This document shows, in pieces, positions 31,133-39,779 of a stretch of 64,000 nt of DNA; position 1 is the stretch's first letter; the number at the start of each line of letters is the position of its first letter. The position numbers were made by a program, and so were the translations under genes. Under the pieces are notes generated by a model. It worked only from the letters and a program-made list of their open reading frames with translations. It made no database searches and had not been told where the DNA came from. This stretch comes from Streptomyces malaysiense (GTDB lineage: Bacteria; Actinomycetota; Actinomycetes; Streptomycetales; Streptomycetaceae): positions 245,411 to 309,410 of the forward strand of contig NZ_LBDA02000006.1 of assembly GCF_000980885.2 (NCBI RefSeq), written 5' to 3'.

Positions 31133-32469
31133 CGAGCACCTCCGAGGGGCAGCGTGGCCAGCATGCCGGGCAGTTGCTCACGGTCGAGGCGGGCCAGGCC
31201 GGCGCCGGCCTGCCGGGCCGCCGCCTCCAACGCCCGCCGCGCCGCCACGAGTTCGTCGTCGCCGCGCCCGGTCACCCGCAGGTGCCCGCACAGCGACACC
31301 TCCTGCCGGTCGCCGCGCGCGAGGGTGAGGCTGAAGGTGGTGGCGAGCGCCGGTATCGCCGTGACCCGCGCGACCAGTTGCGGCAGCGACTCGCCGCGCC
31401 CGCCGCCCAGTTGGGGCCAGCGCCGCACCCAGTAGGTGGTGTGCCGCCGGTTGTCGCAACGCCAGCTGCGCCCGGACTCCTCCGTGCGCCGCTCCCGCGT
31501 CTCGCTGCGCCCCGCCTCCGCGGTGACCAGCGGATTGGCGCAGGCCGAGGTGGCGAGCGCGGCGATCAGCTCCTCCTCGTCGAGCACCCGCGCGCGGAAG
31601 CCCGCGCCGGTCAGCCGGCTCGCCAGATGGTCCGCGCTGCGCACGACGCACTTCTGCGCCCCGAGCAGCCCGCCGCCACGCGCGGCCACCGCCTCCGCGC
31701 ACGCCTCCGGGTCCAGCTTCAGCGCGATCCAGGTGATCCGCACGGCCGGGGCCCCGGTCTGCTCCTGCAACGGCAGGTAGTTGGCGACGGCCACCGACTG
31801 CTGCGGCAGGTGCAACGCGGGCGCCGGCTGCGTGTGCAGCACCACCTGCGCCGACTCCAGCCGTATCCCGTCCACCTCCAGCGCGTCCCGCACCAGCCCC
31901 AGCGGCAACGGCTGCCGGCCGCGCTCCGCCCGCAACGCCGTCGCGTCGGCCTCCACCTGGAGCACCGCCGTGACGAAGGTGCCGTCGCCGACGATGCCGA
32001 CGGGGCGGCGGTCGCGGGGGTCGTAGGAGTAGGTGCGCAGCGCGGGCTCGCATTCCAGCGCGGGCACCAGCGAGGGTTCGGTGCCCGGCGGTATGGGGGT
32101 GCTCGCGGCGCGCCGCTGACGGGCCTTCAACTCCCGTGCGGTGGTCAGCCATTCGGGCAGCGAGCGGCCGCGGCGCCGGACGAACGCGAGGGCGAGCAGC
32201 AGCACGGCGACGACCGCGGCGGGCACCATGGCGACCGGGCCGACGGCCCAGCCGACGACGAGCACGGCCAGCGCGAGCTCCGGGAGCACGAGCCGTTGCA
32301 TGCGGAACGAGCCGGACAGCGCCGGGCGGGCACCCGGACCCGCCGGATCCGGGAGCCGCTGCTCCCGGGGCGACGCCGGCCGGGCCCCCGCCGGTTGCGG
32401 ACCGGGCGCCGAGGGGCCGGTTCCCCGTCCGTGCCCGCGCGTACGAGAACGCGTCCCGGAAGCCCTCAA
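31129..32469 (-). CDS. eccE: Type VII secretion protein EccE
   Basis: 446 residues. After a Pro/Arg-rich N-terminus (about 1-55) come two adjacent membrane helices (LVLPELALAVLVVGWAVG and MVPAAVVAVLLLALAFV), then the basic segment RRRGRSLPEWLTTARELKAR and a large soluble domain, the EccE layout (periplasm-facing edge of the ESX membrane complex). TTG 32469 is the best start, with a run of six G upstream; an internal start at MQRLVLPELA is possible. It is divergent from eccB, coupled downstream to the 258-residue unknown. The family match is by architecture and context. Confidence 0.82.
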   Translation of the reverse strand: MRASGTRSRTRGHGRGTGPSAPGPQPAGARPASPREQRLPDPAGPGARPALSGSFRMQRLVLPELALAVLVVGWAVGPVAMVPAAVVAVLLLALAFVRRRGRSLPEWLTTARELKARQRRAASTPIPPGTEPSLVPALECEPALRTYSYDPRDRRPVGIVGDGTFVTAVLQVEADATALRAERGRQPLPLGLVRDALEVDGIRLESAQVVLHTQPAPALHLPQQSVAVANYLPLQEQTGAPAVRITWIALKLDPEACAEAVAARGGGLLGAQKCVVRSADHLASRLTGAGFRARVLDEEELIAALATSACANPLVTAEAGRSETRERRTEESGRSWRCDNRRHTTYWVRRWPQLGGGRGESLPQLVARVTAIPALATTFSLTLARGDRQEVSLCGHLRVTGRGDDELVAARRALEAAARQAGAGLARLDREQLPGMLATLPLGGAR

Positions 32470-32663
32470 CTCATCCCCCCGTTTTCCTCACAACTCCCCG
32501 CCGTGCAGCCCCTGAGCGGAGCTCCAAGGGCCCCGGTACCCTACCCGCTCCACGGAACCGGTCGGACACCAGGCATAGTAGGGGCTCGGTCCGACAACGG
32601 TGTGCCGGAGACGGTGGTCTTCGACCGGTATCCGGACGGCCACACGGGGAGAATCAGGGGCAG
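32470..32663. promoter_or_regulatory. Divergent eccE/eccB promoter region
   Basis: These 194 bases lie between the divergent starts of eccE and eccB and must contain promoters for both. CATAGT at 32573-32578 (plus) and TACTAT on the opposite strand at the same place are -10-like sequences, but neither has a clear -35. No obvious long inverted repeat is seen. Confidence 0.4.
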
Positions 32664-34193
32664 ATGGCATCTCGGCGGGATCAACTCAACGCCTACACCT
32701 TTGCGAAGCAGCGCATGCTCGCGGCGTTCGTCCAGCCCTCCTCCGACGGCTCGGAGGAAGCAGCCCCCAAGCCGTTGCGGGCGGTCCTGCCCGGCACCAT
32801 CGTCGGAGTGGTCGTCATGGCCGTGTTCGGCGCCTGGGGGATGTTCCGCCCGACCGCCCCGCAGGGCTGGGACACCCCGGGGGAGAAGGTGATCATCGCC
32901 AGCAAGTCGACCACCCGGTACGTCGTCCTGAAGACGGACGGCAAGACCCAGCTGCACCCGGTGCTCAACATGGCGTCCGCGAAGCTCCTCCTCGCCGACG
33001 GCAAGGGCGACGTGGTCACCGTCGACGAGTCGATCCTGGACAACGGCAAGATCCCGCACGGCGTCACCATCGGCATCCCGTACGCCCCCGACCGCCTCCC
33101 CTCCAGTCAGGAGGCCGGCGGCGACAAGCGCTGGGCCGTCTGCGAGCGCCCGAGCGCGGGCGGCAGGGCCATCCAGAAAGCCGCGTTCGTGCTCGCCGCC
33201 CGTGACCGCAAGAAGACCGAGGGAGCCCGCCAGAAACTCGGCGGCGGAGACATCATGTACGTCGCAGCCCCGGACGGGCAGCGCTACATCGTGGACGCCC
33301 ACGGCACCGCGTACGAGGTCGACAAGAACGACGAGTTGCTGCTGCGCACCCTCGTCGGCGCCGGCCGGCAGCCCGAACGGGTCTCCCGGGACTGGCTGGA
33401 CACCCTGCACACCGGCGACCCGATCGGGTTCCCCCGGATCGAGGGGAACCCGGGCGCGCCCGCCGGTGTCCAGGGCAGCCTCCCGGCCGCCGCGAACAAG
33501 GTCGGCATGGTCCTGCGGGCCCCCGACGGCGACCGCCGGCAGTTCTACGTGGTCGAACAGGGCAAGGTCCTGCCCGTCTCCGACTTCACCGCCAAGCTGC
33601 TCCTCAACAGCAAGGACCTCGTCGGTCTCAACCAGGCGAGCAAGGCCCTCGACGTCAGCGCGGGCGCCTTCGTGCCGGGCCCGACCGCGTTCGCGGCCGA
33701 CCGCAAGTGGCCGGCCCTCGTCCCGAAGGTCGTCAACGACGCGGGAACCGCGAACGGCAGCCGCGGCACGGTCTGCAACGTCCTCGACCACGTCGACTCC
33801 GGCAACGGTGACACGACCCTCAACACCTGGGCGGGCACGGACTTCCCGGCCGAACTGCCCACCGGATCGTCAAGCGCGTACGTGACTCCGGGCTCGGGCC
33901 AGCTCTACCGCCAGTTCCAGGGCACGGACACCAAGGCCGGCGGCGTCTTCCTCGTCACCGACACGGGCCTGCGCTACGCGATGCAGTCCAACGCCGACAG
34001 CGGCTCCAAGGGCACCGAGTACGGCATGACGGACAAGCAGCGCAAGGAGCTGCAGCAGGAGGCCCAACTGGCCCAGACCCGGCTCGGATACGCCGGTCTG
34101 GACCCCGCCCCGATCCCGGTCGCCTGGTCCATGTTCCTGCCGACCGGCCCCCGCCTGTCGACCACCGCGGCGAGCCAGCCGCAGGGTTCGTAG
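32664..34193 (+). CDS. eccB: Type VII secretion protein EccB
   Basis: 509 residues. The N-terminus MASRRDQLNAYTFAKQRMLA is typical of EccB, followed by one membrane helix (VLPGTIVGVVVMAVFGAWGMF, shown in part, near 40-60). The rest is extracytoplasmic, with R-domain-like repeats around 90-440 that carry KSTTRYVVLKTDGK and GSSSAYVTPGSGQLYRQF. ATG 32664 is chosen over the upstream frame because it gives the canonical short cytoplasmic N-terminus; AGGGG lies just before it. EccB contributes to the trans-membrane channel complex with EccC, D and E. It is 10 bases before mycP, suggesting an operon. Confidence 0.9.
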   Translation: MASRRDQLNAYTFAKQRMLAAFVQPSSDGSEEAAPKPLRAVLPGTIVGVVVMAVFGAWGMFRPTAPQGWDTPGEKVIIASKSTTRYVVLKTDGKTQLHPVLNMASAKLLLADGKGDVVTVDESILDNGKIPHGVTIGIPYAPDRLPSSQEAGGDKRWAVCERPSAGGRAIQKAAFVLAARDRKKTEGARQKLGGGDIMYVAAPDGQRYIVDAHGTAYEVDKNDELLLRTLVGAGRQPERVSRDWLDTLHTGDPIGFPRIEGNPGAPAGVQGSLPAAANKVGMVLRAPDGDRRQFYVVEQGKVLPVSDFTAKLLLNSKDLVGLNQASKALDVSAGAFVPGPTAFAADRKWPALVPKVVNDAGTANGSRGTVCNVLDHVDSGNGDTTLNTWAGTDFPAELPTGSSSAYVTPGSGQLYRQFQGTDTKAGGVFLVTDTGLRYAMQSNADSGSKGTEYGMTDKQRKELQQEAQLAQTRLGYAGLDPAPIPVAWSMFLPTGPRLSTTAASQPQGS

Positions 34194-34203
34194 GAGAAGT
34201 CAC

Positions 34204-35445
34204 GTGTCGTACCCGCGTCCGCTCCGTACCGCGGCGATCGCGGCCGCCGCACTGTGCACCGCCACAGTCGCCCTGGCCCCGCCCGCCGCCGCCGACTCCT
34301 TCGCCGACCAGTGCAACTTCCCGAACAAGGTGTATCCCGGGCGCCCCTGGGCCCTGCAGCGCGTGCTGCTGGACGAGCTGTGGAGCCAGTCCAAGGGCAA
34401 GGGCGTGCGCGTCGCGGTCATCGACACCGGCGTGGACACCAAGAACCCCCAGCTCGCCCACGCGGTGGACGCGTCGAGCGGGGCCAACTTCCTGCCGGCG
34501 AAGAACGGCAAGGGCCAGAAGATCGACCGCGGCAAGGCGAACGGCACGACGGACACCGTCGGCCACGGCACCCGCGTGGCCGGCATCATCGCCGCACGGC
34601 CCATGCCGGGAACGGGGTTCGTCGGCCTCGCACCCGAGGCGACCATCATCCCCGTCAAGCAGAACGACGCGGAGGGCGACGGCACCGCGGCCACCCTCGC
34701 CCAGGCGATCGAGCACGCGATCAAGGAGAAGGCCCAGGTCATCAACATCTCCCAGGACACCGCGAACGCGATCCAGCCGGCCGGCGGCCTGCGCAGCGCG
34801 ATCGACGACGCGCTGGCGCACGAGATCGTGGTGGTCGCCTCCGCGGGCAACGACGGCCTGGACGGCAACGTCAAGTTCACGTACCCGGCGTCCTACCCGG
34901 GCGTCCTGGCGGTCGCCGCGTCGGACCGCAACAACGAGCGCGCGTCCTTCTCCCAGTCGGGTGACTTCGTGGGCGTCGCCGCCCCCGGCGTCGACATGAT
35001 CTCCACCGTGCCCAAGGGCGGCCACTGTTCGGACAACGGCACGAGCTTCTCGGCCCCGTACGTCGCCGGTGTCGCCGCGCTCATCAAGGCGAAGCACCCT
35101 CATTGGACGGCACGCGAGATCGTCGCCCAGATCGAGCAGACCGCGGAACGCTCGGTCGCCGGGCACGACATGCTGGTCGGCTGGGGCGTCGTCGACCCCG
35201 TCCGCGCCCTGACCGACGACGAGCACCCCATCGAGAAGCCCGACGCGCACGACGGTCTCAGCCGCGCCGAGGCCCCGACCCCGGCCCGCCTGGTGCTCGG
35301 CGAGACGGCCGACGAACGCAACGCCCGCCTGGCGACGTACGTCGCCGTCGGAGCGGCCGTGCTGGTGGCCGCCCTCGCGGGCGCGGCGGTGGCTGTACGC
35401 GACGCGCGCAGGAGGGCGACGGGCGGCGGCGTGAAAGATGCGTGA
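34204..35445 (+). CDS. mycP: Type VII secretion-associated serine protease, mycosin (S8)
   Basis: 413 residues: signal peptide (1-32, ending PPAAADS), subtilase domain, linker and C-terminal membrane helix (YVAVGAAVLVAALAGAAVAV). The catalytic triad is present: Asp in VAVIDTGVD (about 74), His in GHGTRVAGI (about 121) and Ser in NGTSFSAPYVAG (about 281). Mycosins stabilise and process ESX substrates at the outer face of the membrane. GTG 34204 follows eccB by ten bases with GGAGAAG as ribosome site. It ends at the promoter-like region of the next gene. This is the canonical mycosin of the locus; a second one lies at 37714. Confidence 0.92.
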   Translation: MSYPRPLRTAAIAAAALCTATVALAPPAAADSFADQCNFPNKVYPGRPWALQRVLLDELWSQSKGKGVRVAVIDTGVDTKNPQLAHAVDASSGANFLPAKNGKGQKIDRGKANGTTDTVGHGTRVAGIIAARPMPGTGFVGLAPEATIIPVKQNDAEGDGTAATLAQAIEHAIKEKAQVINISQDTANAIQPAGGLRSAIDDALAHEIVVVASAGNDGLDGNVKFTYPASYPGVLAVAASDRNNERASFSQSGDFVGVAAPGVDMISTVPKGGHCSDNGTSFSAPYVAGVAALIKAKHPHWTAREIVAQIEQTAERSVAGHDMLVGWGVVDPVRALTDDEHPIEKPDAHDGLSRAEAPTPARLVLGETADERNARLATYVAVGAAVLVAALAGAAVAVRDARRRATGGGVKDA

Positions 35446-35464
35446 AGGTCGCGGGGCTGCAGCA

Positions 35465-35512
35465 GACTTGTCACACAAGTCAGTTGGGGCTGTCAGTGGC
35501 GTTGACTAGAGT
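35465..35512 (+). promoter_or_regulatory. Promoter with operator-like inverted repeat
   Basis: A -35 TTGGGG at 35484-35489 and a -10 TAGAGT at 35507-35512 are separated by 17 bases. Directly upstream GACTTGT (35465-35471) and ACAAGTC (35475-35481) form a perfect inverted repeat with a CAC centre, well placed to bind a regulator. It would drive the 35587-38967 group and possibly the esx pair. The second TTGACT at 35502 overlaps the -10. Confidence 0.5.
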
Positions 35513-35586
35513 GATTGCATTGCGAAGACCAACGTCCGGGGAGTGCTGCCGCCCCGGGCAGGGGACGGAAACGGGGGTGGCGCAGC

Positions 35587-36009
35587 GTGCGGCCTGACGA
35601 CGGCACGGGCGGGTTGAAGGTTGGTCTGGAGGCCCTGAAGACCTTCAAGACACGTGTGGACTCGGTGCTCAAGACTTTCGAGGGTTCGCCCGGTTCGGCG
35701 AAGAAGGTGGCGATGCATACGATCACCGCCGACTCGTTCTGCGGCAACGGCGGTTTTCCCGAGGCCGCGGGACTGCACAGTCAGTACTCGCGCGTCCACG
35801 GCCGCCTCATGACCCTCTCTCAGTCGCTGACGCTGCAGATCGAGGCGATGCAGATCGCGGTGCACGGGGCGGATATCGGGTTCGCGAATCTGGACGACGA
35901 GCAGCGGCGCCGGTTCCATGAGATCCGCACGCAGATCAACGAGCAGTTCGGCGATGTGCGCAAGGACCAGAAGCGCACCGACGACAAGCAGGCCGACGGG
36001 GACTTCTAA
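35587..36009 (+). CDS. Small helical type VII secretion-associated protein
   Basis: 140 residues from GTG 35587, with GGGGGTGG about six bases upstream. It is helical throughout (LKVGLEALKTFKTRVDSVLK, then LHSQYSRVHGRLMTLSQSL, then RRRFHEIRTQINEQF), without a signal peptide, like WXG100/EspC-type secretion partners, but lacks a clear W-x-G. Its stop overlaps the start of the 566-residue gene by one base (TAATG), so the two are probably made as a pair, as for PE/PPE or EsxA/EsxB-like heterodimers. That pairing is inference from context. Confidence 0.7.
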   Translation: MRPDDGTGGLKVGLEALKTFKTRVDSVLKTFEGSPGSAKKVAMHTITADSFCGNGGFPEAAGLHSQYSRVHGRLMTLSQSLTLQIEAMQIAVHGADIGFANLDDEQRRRFHEIRTQINEQFGDVRKDQKRTDDKQADGDF

Positions 36010-37709
36010 TGGGTGACCACAACAAGCAGCCGGATCTGCACCAGTTCGATCGCTGGGCGGCCGACCAGCAGTTCAAGCAGGAGAAGTCGGCGATGGACGG
36101 GCGCCAGTGCGCCGCGCCGAGCCTGAACAAGCAGGGCGGCGGCTGCCAGGTCAGCGACTTCGAGAGCCACCAGTTGAACGACATGATCGACATGGTGAAG
36201 GCCGCGAACCCCGAGCATCTGGAGAACGCCGCCAACGGCCTCTGGGACGCGCGGGACGCCATCTGGGGTGCCGCCGACGAACTCCTGGAGCACATCGGCC
36301 GGGTCGACTGGCAAGGCGAGGCGGCAACCGCGTTCCACAGCTGGGCCGGCGACCTCGTCAACCACTCGTACGAGCTCGGCTTCTACGCGGACAACGTGGC
36401 GACCCAGGTCTCCGCGGCCAGCATGGGCCTCGCCTCGGTGAGCAGTTCCATGCCGCCCCGCGACAACCGGCCCAAGATCCTGCTGCCGGCCGAGCAGGCC
36501 AAGTTGGACCCGGGTGGCATCCAGGCCCAGGCCGTCGAGAACCATCGCCAAGAAGCGATCACCCAGATGAACCGGCTGGCGTCGTACTACGCGGTCTCGG
36601 AGGGGAACCTGCGGGGGCTGGAGGAGCCCAAGTTCGGGAAGATGCCGGACATGGGGGTGCCCGCGGCATCTCCTGGGTGGAAAGGTGACGACAAGGTCGG
36701 CGGAGGTCAGACGTCATTCCCGCACGCACCTGTGGCAGGCGCGCCGGTCGGTCACTTTGTTGCCGCTCCGGTCGGGCACAGTGCGGTAGGGGACGACTCC
36801 GGGACGAAGCTGCACCATGTGGTCCTGCCACCGGAACAGCACAGGCAGGTGGACCCGTCCCAGCACGTCGGCACCAACATCGACAGCGTCAACACCCTTC
36901 CCCCGGACACGGTGAAGCCGACGGTGCCGGTCGCGCCGACGACCGCGCCCGGTCCTGGTAGCAGTGGTGGAGGGCCGATCGCTCCCTTCCCTCCCGGCCC
37001 CATGGTTCCGACCATGGGCATGCCCGTGCCACGCGGTGGAGCAGGCGGCGTCCGGGGCCGGGTCGGGCCGCCACGGATGTCCGTACCCGCCGTTGAGGAG
37101 CCGGAAGTCGGAACCGGCACGGGGCGTGGCCCCATCGGTGGGGTACGGCAGTCTGTCGTACCCGGTCAGGCGGGCGCGCGCGGGCCTGCGTCACCGATGG
37201 GCAGGACCCCCATGGGGCAGTCCCCCATGGGCAAGGCTCCGGTGGGCCGGGGCCCGGTCGGTCGCAGCATCGTCGGCGGAACGCCTCGGACCGGTGGCGT
37301 GCCCGGCGAGCGCATCGGTGAATCGGGCCCGACCGGGGCGGCACGCACCGGCGGTGTCATCGGTGGTCGGCCGACCACGCCTTCCGCGAAGGGCGTCAAC
37401 GGCCCGCGGATGCCGCGCGGCAATGTCATCGGTGGCGAGCCCGCCGCTCGTGACCCGCACGCCGTGGAGCGACCCGGTCAGCGCGGAGTGATCCGTGGGG
37501 CCGAGCCGGAGGGCGCCGAGGCGCAGGCCTCGCGTAGGCCCGTGACTCCCGGCGGGGCGGTCGGGACGCCCAACAGCAAGGCACCGACGGCCAGGAACGG
37601 CGCTCGCGCCGCCGACGAGCACGTGCAGGGGCGTTCGCCATCCCGACGCTCCACACGGGACCGCGACGACAAGAAGTCGCGCCGGCGGCAGGCGCCGGTG
37701 ACCGAGTAA
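36009..37709 (+). CDS. WXG-domain protein with long Pro/Gly-rich C-terminus (putative ESX substrate)
   Basis: 566 residues. The N-terminal about 200 residues are helical with VDWQGEAATAFHSWAGDLVN holding a W-x-G turn, the hairpin of WXG100/PPE-like proteins. Residues 240-560 are disordered, rich in Pro, Gly, Val and Arg, with repeated GRxPMGxS and IGGxP motifs (GRTPMGQSPMGKAPVGR). The arrangement is like long ESX substrates or PPE-type proteins, which expose their tail outside the cell. There is no signal peptide, consistent with type VII export. It lies between its small partner and the second mycosin. Function beyond export is unknown. Confidence 0.72.
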   Translation: MGDHNKQPDLHQFDRWAADQQFKQEKSAMDGRQCAAPSLNKQGGGCQVSDFESHQLNDMIDMVKAANPEHLENAANGLWDARDAIWGAADELLEHIGRVDWQGEAATAFHSWAGDLVNHSYELGFYADNVATQVSAASMGLASVSSSMPPRDNRPKILLPAEQAKLDPGGIQAQAVENHRQEAITQMNRLASYYAVSEGNLRGLEEPKFGKMPDMGVPAASPGWKGDDKVGGGQTSFPHAPVAGAPVGHFVAAPVGHSAVGDDSGTKLHHVVLPPEQHRQVDPSQHVGTNIDSVNTLPPDTVKPTVPVAPTTAPGPGSSGGGPIAPFPPGPMVPTMGMPVPRGGAGGVRGRVGPPRMSVPAVEEPEVGTGTGRGPIGGVRQSVVPGQAGARGPASPMGRTPMGQSPMGKAPVGRGPVGRSIVGGTPRTGGVPGERIGESGPTGAARTGGVIGGRPTTPSAKGVNGPRMPRGNVIGGEPAARDPHAVERPGQRGVIRGAEPEGAEAQASRRPVTPGGAVGTPNSKAPTARNGARAADEHVQGRSPSRRSTRDRDDKKSRRRQAPVTE

Positions 37710-37713
37710 CGAG

Positions 37714-38967
37714 ATGAAGCGAGGACGTACGAGAGGCATGTTGTCAGCGAGCACGAGACGACTGACCGCCGCGTGTGCAGCGCTCGGCGCACTGATGGCT
37801 CTGCCGGTGGGCCTGGCCCCCAGCGCGGCTGCCGCGGACGTCCAGTCGCAGCAGTGGTACCTGTCGGCGATGAAGGCCGACGAGATGTGGAAGACGAGCA
37901 CGGGCAAGGGGGTCAAAGTCGCCGTCGTCGACTCGGGCGTCAATCCCTCGACTTCGTCCCTCCGAGGTCAAGTGCTGGCAGACGAAGTACCGAAGTCCCT
38001 TTCCTATGGGGCCACGAAGGACTCGGCCGGCCACGGCACGACGATGGCGGAAATCATCGCGGGTACTGGTCAAGGCGGGGGGCTGAAGGGCCTTGCACCG
38101 GGCGCCAAGATTGTGCCCTACCGCATCGCGGGCAAGGAGTTGAGCCTGTCCGAGCAGAACAAGGCGCCTGACGTCGCGAAGGTGATCAGGGCCATCGCTG
38201 ACAGTGACGTCAAGATCATCAACATGTCCTTCGGTGACGACATCCCGTATGAAGATGAAGAAGCCGCGATCAAGTACGCCGCTTCAAAAGGCAAGCTGAT
38301 GTTCGCGGCCTCGGGAAACGGTGCACAGGCGAAGAACAAAGTCGAATACCCGGTTTCATTTCCTTATGTCGTCGGCGTCGCTGCAGTGGACAAGGCCGGA
38401 ACGGTGGGAAAGTTCTCGACCCACGGGTATTCCGTTGACCTCTCGGCTCCCGGTGTGGACGTGCCCGGCTGGTGTGATGCGACCTTCCAGTCCTATTGCG
38501 CGCACCAACAGGGCACCAGTGAAGCCACCGCCATCGCCTCCGCCTCCGCCGCCCTCATCTGGTCCGCCCACCCCGACTGGACCGCCAACCAGGTCCTCCG
38601 CTCGCTGATCGACACGGCAGGTCGAGAGTGGCCCAAGGACACCCCCAGCAATTACCTCGGCTACGGGATCATCCGCCCCCGCAAGGTGCTGGAGAACCCC
38701 CACTACGACCCGGGCTCGGCCACGGCCGATCCGCTCGCCACGGAGAACTGGCGCGGCAAGCCGGGCAGCTCGCCCTCCGCTTCCGCGTCCGGCTCGACCC
38801 CCTCGGCCCCCGCCAAGTCCACCCCCGGCGGTGCGACCTCCGCGGCCGACACAAGTTCGAAGCCGTCCGGCAACACCCTGACGTGGGTCGTCGTCGGCGC
38901 GGCCGCCGCGCTGGTGGTGATCGGTGGCGCGGCCTTCGCCGTGATCCGGTCGCGTCGACGTGCCTGA
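37714..38967 (+). CDS. Second mycosin-like subtilase (S8)
   Basis: 417 residues: signal peptide (1-40, ending PSAAAAD), S8 domain, Ser/Pro/Ala linker and a C-terminal helix (WVVVGAAAALVVIGGAAFAVI, in part) with basic end RSRRRA. Triad residues are present: Asp in VAVVDSGVN, His in GHGTTMAEI and Ser in QQGTSEATAIAS. The serine motif lacks the usual Pro after GTSxAx (Ala instead), which may alter specificity. ATG 37714 is four bases after the previous stop; ATG 37738 is an alternative. Two mycosins in one locus suggests separate substrates. The eccB-side mycP is the more canonical. Confidence 0.86.
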   Translation: MKRGRTRGMLSASTRRLTAACAALGALMALPVGLAPSAAAADVQSQQWYLSAMKADEMWKTSTGKGVKVAVVDSGVNPSTSSLRGQVLADEVPKSLSYGATKDSAGHGTTMAEIIAGTGQGGGLKGLAPGAKIVPYRIAGKELSLSEQNKAPDVAKVIRAIADSDVKIINMSFGDDIPYEDEEAAIKYAASKGKLMFAASGNGAQAKNKVEYPVSFPYVVGVAAVDKAGTVGKFSTHGYSVDLSAPGVDVPGWCDATFQSYCAHQQGTSEATAIASASAALIWSAHPDWTANQVLRSLIDTAGREWPKDTPSNYLGYGIIRPRKVLENPHYDPGSATADPLATENWRGKPGSSPSASASGSTPSAPAKSTPGGATSAADTSSKPSGNTLTWVVVGAAAALVVIGGAAFAVIRSRRRA

Positions 38968-39044
38968 CGGTTCACAGGAAAGACGTCACCACCCGGTGAT
39001 GCGCAGTCAACAAGAGCACAGCTCTCACGAAGGGGAGTGCCGCA

Positions 39045-39383
39045 ATGGCCGACGGCCGTAAGTTTGTAGATTCACATGCGCAAAAGCTTCAGACGAACGT
39101 CATCGACCGCTACGACTCGGTCAGGAAGTGCCTCGGCCGGCTCCAGGGCACGATCGACATGATCGAGACCCAGTGGACGGGGCACGGCTCCAACGCGTTC
39201 AAGGCGAAGCAGCACGAGATCAACGAGCACATGGCCGCCATCGGCCGCATGCTCGACGACTTCCTTGAGGGCATCAACCTGAACAAGCAGGACAAGACCA
39301 AGCTCGAGGACGAGCTCCACACGACGATCAACAAGATCGAGGTCGACGCCGGCGCGAGCACCTCCGCGCTGAACCTGTACTGA
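39045..39383 (+). CDS. WXG100 protein (EsxB-like)
   Basis: 112 residues from ATG 39045 with GGGGAG upstream. Two long helices are joined by the W-x-G hairpin IETQWTGHGSNAFKAK (WTG near residue 45). There is no signal peptide. The C-terminus carries polar helical residues and ends ALNLY; a classic Y-x-x-x-D/E export signal is not obvious. Partner of the adjacent 100-residue protein, with which it would form an EsxA/EsxB-type dimer exported by the EccC ATPase. The pair is placed in tandem 31 bases apart. Confidence 0.88.
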   Translation: MADGRKFVDSHAQKLQTNVIDRYDSVRKCLGRLQGTIDMIETQWTGHGSNAFKAKQHEINEHMAAIGRMLDDFLEGINLNKQDKTKLEDELHTTINKIEVDAGASTSALNLY

Positions 39384-39414
39384 CCGGGATCGACTCCCCG
39401 AGGAAGAGGAAGAC

Positions 39415-39717
39415 ATGAGCACTCCGCATTACGAAGATCTCTCCGTCAAGTACGGCGCCATGGACGCGCTCGCCACCGAGCTGGGCAACGTGGCCAAGCA
39501 GCTCGAGGACGACCTCAGCGCGCTGAAGAAGGGCGTCCTCGACGTGGCCGAGGGCTGGGGCGGCGAGGCGTACGAGGCGTTCCAGCGCAAGTCCGTGAAG
39601 TGGGACCAGCACGCCACCGGTATCCACCAGGCGCTGCTCTCCATCACCCACCGGGTGCACTCCGCCGGCGGCGACTACCGCGGCGGCGACCTCAAGGGCG
39701 CCAGCTACTTCGAGTAG
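39415..39717 (+). CDS. WXG100 protein (EsxA-like)
   Basis: 100 residues, the standard ESX-substrate length. The hairpin VAEGWGGEAYEAFQRKSVKW (WGG near 44) is textbook WXG100, flanked by helices LATELGNVAKQLEDDLSALK and QALLSITHRVHSAGGDY. No signal peptide. The start has GAGGAAGAGGAAG upstream. The gene ends 21 bases before a strong bidirectional terminator, so it closes the plus-strand half of the locus. It is the best candidate for the main secreted partner. Confidence 0.92.
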   Translation: MSTPHYEDLSVKYGAMDALATELGNVAKQLEDDLSALKKGVLDVAEGWGGEAYEAFQRKSVKWDQHATGIHQALLSITHRVHSAGGDYRGGDLKGASYFE

Positions 39718-39738
39718 ACCGAACGCCGTGAGAGGGGC

Positions 39739-39773
39739 GAGGGGTGGGCACGCGCGGGAGGTGCCCACCCCTC
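39739..39773. terminator. Bidirectional terminator between esx pair and minus-strand genes
   Basis: GAGGGGTGGGCA (39739-39750) pairs with TGCCCACCCCTC (39762-39773) around an 11-base loop. It separates the converging esx genes and the 314-residue minus-strand gene. Confidence 0.85.
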
Positions 39774-39779
39774 GTCCTG

